A DNA stretch of 64,000 nt from Treponema sp. (lineage in GTDB: Bacteria > Spirochaetota > Spirochaetia > Treponematales > Treponemataceae): assembly GCA_024693045.1 (NCBI GenBank), contig JAILLQ010000004.1, forward strand, positions 42,737 to 106,736, read 5' to 3'. A program made the position numbers and the translations under genes. Positions 60,923-64,000 of this stretch are shown here, piece by piece (the first letter of the stretch is position 1; each line of letters opens with the position of its first letter). Under the pieces are notes generated by a model. It was not told where the DNA came from and did not search any database. It saw nothing but the letters and a program-made list of their open reading frames with translations.

Positions 60923-62176
60923 TTATTTTTCAAGGCTTACCATAAAAGTAGTTCCCTGCCCTTCCTGTGATTCAAAAGAAATCTTTCCACCTAGACTTTC
61001 AACTAGTTGCTTAGTGTGATAAAGGCCAACCCCTCTGCCCTGTCCTTTTGTCGAAAATCCATTTTCAAAAACCTTATCCCTATTGCTTTCCGAGATACCG
61101 CAACCGGAATCCTGAACCGTTATCAAAAGCTTTCCTGGTTTTGTGTATACACCAAAAAGAAGCTGATGAGTTTTATCAGATTCAGAAGAATCCAAGTTCA
61201 TAGCGTCAAGCGCATTATCAATCAGATTTCCTGTAATGGTAACCAGAGCCTCTGACGGAATAGAAATATCCTGGCTTTTAAAAATAATTCCTTCCTTCAA
61301 TATGAATTTTACATTACATTCAGATGCTCTCGCAATTTTTCCTATAATTAGGGCTGAAAAAGCCGGATTATCAACTGCCTTCATTACATTACTGACAGTT
61401 TCTCGCTGTATAATCGAAATATTCTGTATGTACGATTGAGCTTTTTCATACTGACCGATTTGTATAAGTCCTAAAATTACATGAAGCTTATTGGTAAAAT
61501 CGTGATTATTTGCCCGCATCGAATCTACAAGAAATTTAGTTCCTTCAAAATCTTCTGTAAAAACAAGAAATTGCTGTTTAATTTTTTTAAAAATCGTAGC
61601 GGAAATTGAAAGTTCTATCAAAATTGCACAAATTACTACAACCAGGAAGAGAAGAATAGTACGAATCGTAACATTCATCATTGAAGTTTTAAGCCTGATT
61701 GTCATTATAAAACCTTCATATTCGCCGTCCTCTGAATAGAGAGCCTTATAACTTCTTCGTTGAGCCCCTGACGGACCAATATTATTTTCTGTAAAATAAG
61801 CTTTTGGGTGACTTTCAAAATCAGGATGACTTCCATCGTATTCGGTATCCATCAAATTGTGATGGGTATGATAAATGCGCATATTATTCTTATCAACAAT
61901 AGAAACCACATCGACATCAGGTAATTCTTCTACAACAGAATCCATATATCTGCACAAATCTTCTTTTGAAAAATCCCTGGTAAATGAATAAAGTCGGGTT
62001 ATTAAATCAGAAGTATCTTCCAGAGTTTGATTAAAGGCTTTGTCATTAGAATTAATATTGATGAAGGCTCCTCCAATACTCATAAAGATTGTAGTCGCAA
62101 TAATCAAAATTAAGTGAGTTCTTTGAATTTCTTTTCGTATAGAATTCAAGTTACCAGTTTTGCTTTTCTTAATCAC
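60923..62176 (-). CDS. sensor histidine kinase, CitA/DcuS-like
   Basis: 417 aa. Membrane helices about 19-40 and 167-192, with a periplasmic sensor between (LPDVDVVSIVDKNNMRIYHTH, a PAS-like segment). The phospho-acceptor is the His in RANNHDFTNKLHVILGL. HATPase motifs: N box ITGNLIDNALDA, G1 VQDSGCGI, G2 GRGVGLYHTK. Immediately upstream of the response regulator. The ligand is probably a small carboxylate, by family. Confidence 0.9.
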   Translation of the reverse strand: MIKKSKTGNLNSIRKEIQRTHLILIIATTIFMSIGGAFININSNDKAFNQTLEDTSDLITRLYSFTRDFSKEDLCRYMDSVVEELPDVDVVSIVDKNNMRIYHTHHNLMDTEYDGSHPDFESHPKAYFTENNIGPSGAQRRSYKALYSEDGEYEGFIMTIRLKTSMMNVTIRTILLFLVVVICAILIELSISATIFKKIKQQFLVFTEDFEGTKFLVDSMRANNHDFTNKLHVILGLIQIGQYEKAQSYIQNISIIQRETVSNVMKAVDNPAFSALIIGKIARASECNVKFILKEGIIFKSQDISIPSEALVTITGNLIDNALDAMNLDSSESDKTHQLLFGVYTKPGKLLITVQDSGCGISESNRDKVFENGFSTKGQGRGVGLYHTKQLVESLGGKISFESQEGQGTTFMVSLEK

Positions 62177-62346
62177 TATTTAATAATACACCATATTTAA
62201 AAGTAAACAAAAGCTTTTGAAAGTAAAAAAAGTGAAGAAAAATATAAATAATTTTTTAAAAGTTAAAAAAAATTGAGTTATTTCCAAAAATCACTAGGAT
62301 TATTACAAATAAAACCGCAAAGACGGTATTGTATAAGGAGTTATAA

Positions 62347-63309
62347 ATGGATTTCGCTCATCTTTTCGAAGCAGCAATGTTGGTATGTTTTGGTTTTTCA
62401 TGGCCTTTGAATGTTAGAAAGGCTTATAAGGCAAGATCTGCCAAAGGAACAAGCCTTGCTTTCATAATTTTGATTATCACAGGTTATCTTGCAGGCATTG
62501 CAGCAAAGTTTATCCACGGGCAGTACAACTATGTTCTTGCTGTCTATTTCTTAAACCTATTGATAGTTTTGACAAATCTTGCAGTTTATTTCAGAAATAA
62601 AGCTCTTGATAAAAAAGCTGCTTCTTCAAATCAATTGAAGGTTACCGCAAAGGACATTGAAGAAAGAGTTTCAAAGGCAAAGCCTCTTGTACGCATTTCC
62701 TCAGAAGAAAACCTGGACTATATTTCAAAAGTATATGAAGAAAAAAATGCAGTTATGCTTATCGGAGGTTCAATGGATAAACACATTCCTGTTTCTGAAC
62801 TTTCTAATGAGTTTGATTTTACTTTTGCCCTATACAACAAAAGTCAGGAAAAACTTTCTCTTAAAGATGCAAAAAAATATATGACTTCTGAAATTCTTCC
62901 TTTGGAACCGGAAGCCTGTATCTTCCACTTAGGAGATGAAGATTTGAATCTCTTTAAAACAAATCCAGAACTATTTGACAACTACTACCTGGAATTGATA
63001 AACGAGGTAAAGAGATATAATTCAAAAGAAAGAATCGCTCTAGTATCTGTAAACAACCCTCAAAATGACAAAAACATAAAATCTATGAATGCTCATATAA
63101 AAGCAATTTCTGAAGCTGAAAAATGTACTTTTGTAAATCTTGAAAACGCTAAACTATGGAACCCGGATGCAACAAAAGCTGCAAACGATTTTGCTTACAG
63201 CATGGGTTTAAGCCAAAGAAAACCGCTGAAAAATGTGTCAGAAATCCTCTACAGTTATGCATATAAAGAACTCTTACCAACAGTAAAAGATGCAAAAATT
63301 GTAGGTTAA
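62347..63309 (+). CDS. SemiSWEET/PQ-loop membrane protein fused to an SGNH-like domain
   Basis: 320 aa. Residues 1-85 have three membrane helices and the PQ-loop-type motif GFSWPLNVRKAYKARSAKGT (about 16-35), as in SemiSWEET sugar transporters (one half of a SWEET). Residues about 110-310 form a soluble alpha/beta domain: VMLIGGSMDKH in the place of the GDS block I and FHLGDEDL in the place of the GxND block, like SGNH hydrolases, but the catalytic Ser region is altered and a clear DxxH is missing. RBS AAGGAG precedes the ATG. The enzymatic activity of the C-part is doubtful; it may be a binding domain. Confidence 0.75.
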   Translation: MDFAHLFEAAMLVCFGFSWPLNVRKAYKARSAKGTSLAFIILIITGYLAGIAAKFIHGQYNYVLAVYFLNLLIVLTNLAVYFRNKALDKKAASSNQLKVTAKDIEERVSKAKPLVRISSEENLDYISKVYEEKNAVMLIGGSMDKHIPVSELSNEFDFTFALYNKSQEKLSLKDAKKYMTSEILPLEPEACIFHLGDEDLNLFKTNPELFDNYYLELINEVKRYNSKERIALVSVNNPQNDKNIKSMNAHIKAISEAEKCTFVNLENAKLWNPDATKAANDFAYSMGLSQRKPLKNVSEILYSYAYKELLPTVKDAKIVG

Positions 63310-63314
63310 ATATG

Positions 63315-63347
63315 AAAAATCCCGTATCTTGTAAACACGGGATTTTT
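63315..63347. terminator. bidirectional terminator
   Basis: AAAAATCCCGT (63315-63325) pairs with ACGGGATTTTT (63337-63347), with an 11-nt loop. It ends the SemiSWEET fusion gene and, from the other side, the C-GCAxxG-C-C gene. Confidence 0.9.
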
Positions 63348-63351
63348 CGCA

Positions 63352-63741
63352 TTATTCAAGTTCTTCCAGGGCAAGAACCGCATTTTTCACGCAATCATCA
63401 CATTCGCATAAAACCTTGCCGGTTAGGCCACCTTTAAGATCTTTACAAATTGTTGCCCCACTCATTTCCTTAAATTTAGCAAGCAATTTTCTTGTTTTTG
63501 CAGGAACGGCTTTTCCCTTAGACTTTAACCCGCAAACCATCGCAGCCCCGACTAGAGCACCGCAAGTTCCTTCCATGCAGCCCATACCGGCAGCAAAACC
63601 TGATGCAAGTGAAAGCAAACTTTCTTCGTCTACTGATAAATCACCCGCATAAACTTTAACAACTGCCTGGCAGCAATTGCACTGTCCTGTACGCTTTAAT
63701 TGAGCTGCACTTTCAGCCCTTTCTTCCTTCGTTAATCCCAT
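63352..63741 (-). CDS. C-GCAxxG-C-C family redox-type protein
   Basis: 129 aa. N-terminal QCNCCQAV (about residues 18-25), then GMGCMEGTCGALVGAAMVCGL (the GCAxxG core in slightly varied form, split here by position) and C-terminal CECDDCV. The family is thought to be redox-active or metal-binding; function unknown. It is a single gene downstream of the fumarase gene. Confidence 0.85.
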   Translation of the reverse strand: MGLTKEERAESAAQLKRTGQCNCCQAVVKVYAGDLSVDEESLLSLASGFAAGMGCMEGTCGALVGAAMVCGLKSKGKAVPAKTRKLLAKFKEMSGATICKDLKGGLTGKVLCECDDCVKNAVLALEELE

Positions 63742-63780
63742 GAGATGAGAATAGCACAGAAAGGACCAAAATAAAAGAAT

Positions 63781-64000
63781 TTATTTGCCTAAAGCCATTT
63801 CTTCAGGTTTGAATACTTCATCAAACTTTTCTGCAGTAAGGAAACCAAGTCCAACACACGCGTCTTTTAGCGAAAGATTTTCGTCAAAAGCCTTGTGGGC
63901 AACTTTAGCTGCATTTTCATAACCAATATATGGATTCAAAGCTGTTACAAGCATGAGTGAGTTATAGAGGTTAAAATGCATTTTTTCTTTATTTGCAGTT
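63781..64000 (-). CDS. fumC: class II fumarate hydratase, C-terminal end (5' part off the window)
   Basis: The frame is open to the window edge (about 72 residues visible). NSLMLVTALNPYIGYENAAK and the final LGFLTAEKFDEVFKPEEM match the C-terminus of FumC better than that of aspartate ammonia-lyase. FumC interconverts fumarate and malate. An internal ATG at 63981 is not the start, since TANKEK is in frame before it and fits the family. Confidence 0.85.
   Translation of the reverse strand, partial: TANKEKMHFNLYNSLMLVTALNPYIGYENAAKVAHKAFDENLSLKDACVGLGFLTAEKFDEVFKPEEMALGK

Overview
The window is about 64 kb of A+T-rich chromosome that reads like a host-associated Treponema-type spirochaete. This rests on protein style (Lys/Glu/Ser-rich proteins, an LptD-like outer-membrane protein, a double-membrane exported TPR protein, a large MCP) and on gene content; no rRNA or species marker is present, so the genus is an inference. 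Most of it is ordinary core chromosome. There are no tRNA or rRNA genes, CRISPR arrays, transposases or phage genes. The only repeat of mobile type is a small palindromic pair at 24777-24896.

Layout. 1-3 kb: end of a TatD-like nuclease gene, a small ORF, then rlmI-like and miaA. 3-10 kb: exported proteins, then the conserved phoH-pgpH-ybeY-corC-TPR operon (minus strand). 10-18 kb: uvrA-lptD and a membrane diguanylate cyclase. 18.5-26 kb: gltB-gltD (glutamate synthase) behind a leader with ANTAR-type twin hexaloop hairpins, and a shared sugar-ABC ATPase (MsmK/UgpC type) with its own strong promoter. 26-36 kb: a YhaO/YhaN-like nuclease-ATPase pair, a lipoprotein alpha-amylase, an orphan OppF, nitroreductase, NudC, cytidine deaminase, CoaC-only decarboxylase and a Cof-type phosphatase. 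36-43 kb: a chemoreceptor, then a thiamine salvage locus in which two divergent units (thiM-thiamine-binding protein-thiE, and thiD-cytX) each start with their own TPP riboswitch, back to back. 43-49 kb: YjbR-like protein, MBL-fold hydrolase, a Na/Pi transporter-PhoU-winged-helix fusion, DUF3737 protein, membrane protein and acyl-ACP thioesterase.

49-55.4 kb is a zinc locus. zur heads a compact operon (zur, small membrane protein, COG0523 GTPase, znuA with an inserted ZinT domain, znuC, znuB, exported CC-motif protein). The zur promoter is covered by a 16-bp perfect inverted repeat and appears to give a leaderless or nearly leaderless message. Upstream lie a NifX-like protein with a His-rich tail and a second copy of the CC-motif protein. 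Divergent from these, a YbtPQ/IrtAB-like pair of ABC half-transporters runs on to a YgbA-family protein and a SAM methyltransferase, behind a promoter with a 15-bp palindrome in its spacer. 60-64 kb: a CitA/CitB-type two-component system, a SemiSWEET-SGNH fusion, a C-GCAxxG-C-C protein and the 3' end of a class II fumarase.

Most worth a second look: (1) the gltB leader, where two adjacent hairpins each have a six-base loop with A1 and G4 and the second is embedded in a 20-bp terminator; (2) the single polypeptide joining a Na/Pi transporter, PhoU and an OmpR/PhoB DNA-binding domain; (3) the nested ZnuA-ZinT protein and its Zur circuit; (4) the SemiSWEET-SGNH fusion; (5) the ABC-YgbA-methyltransferase operon.
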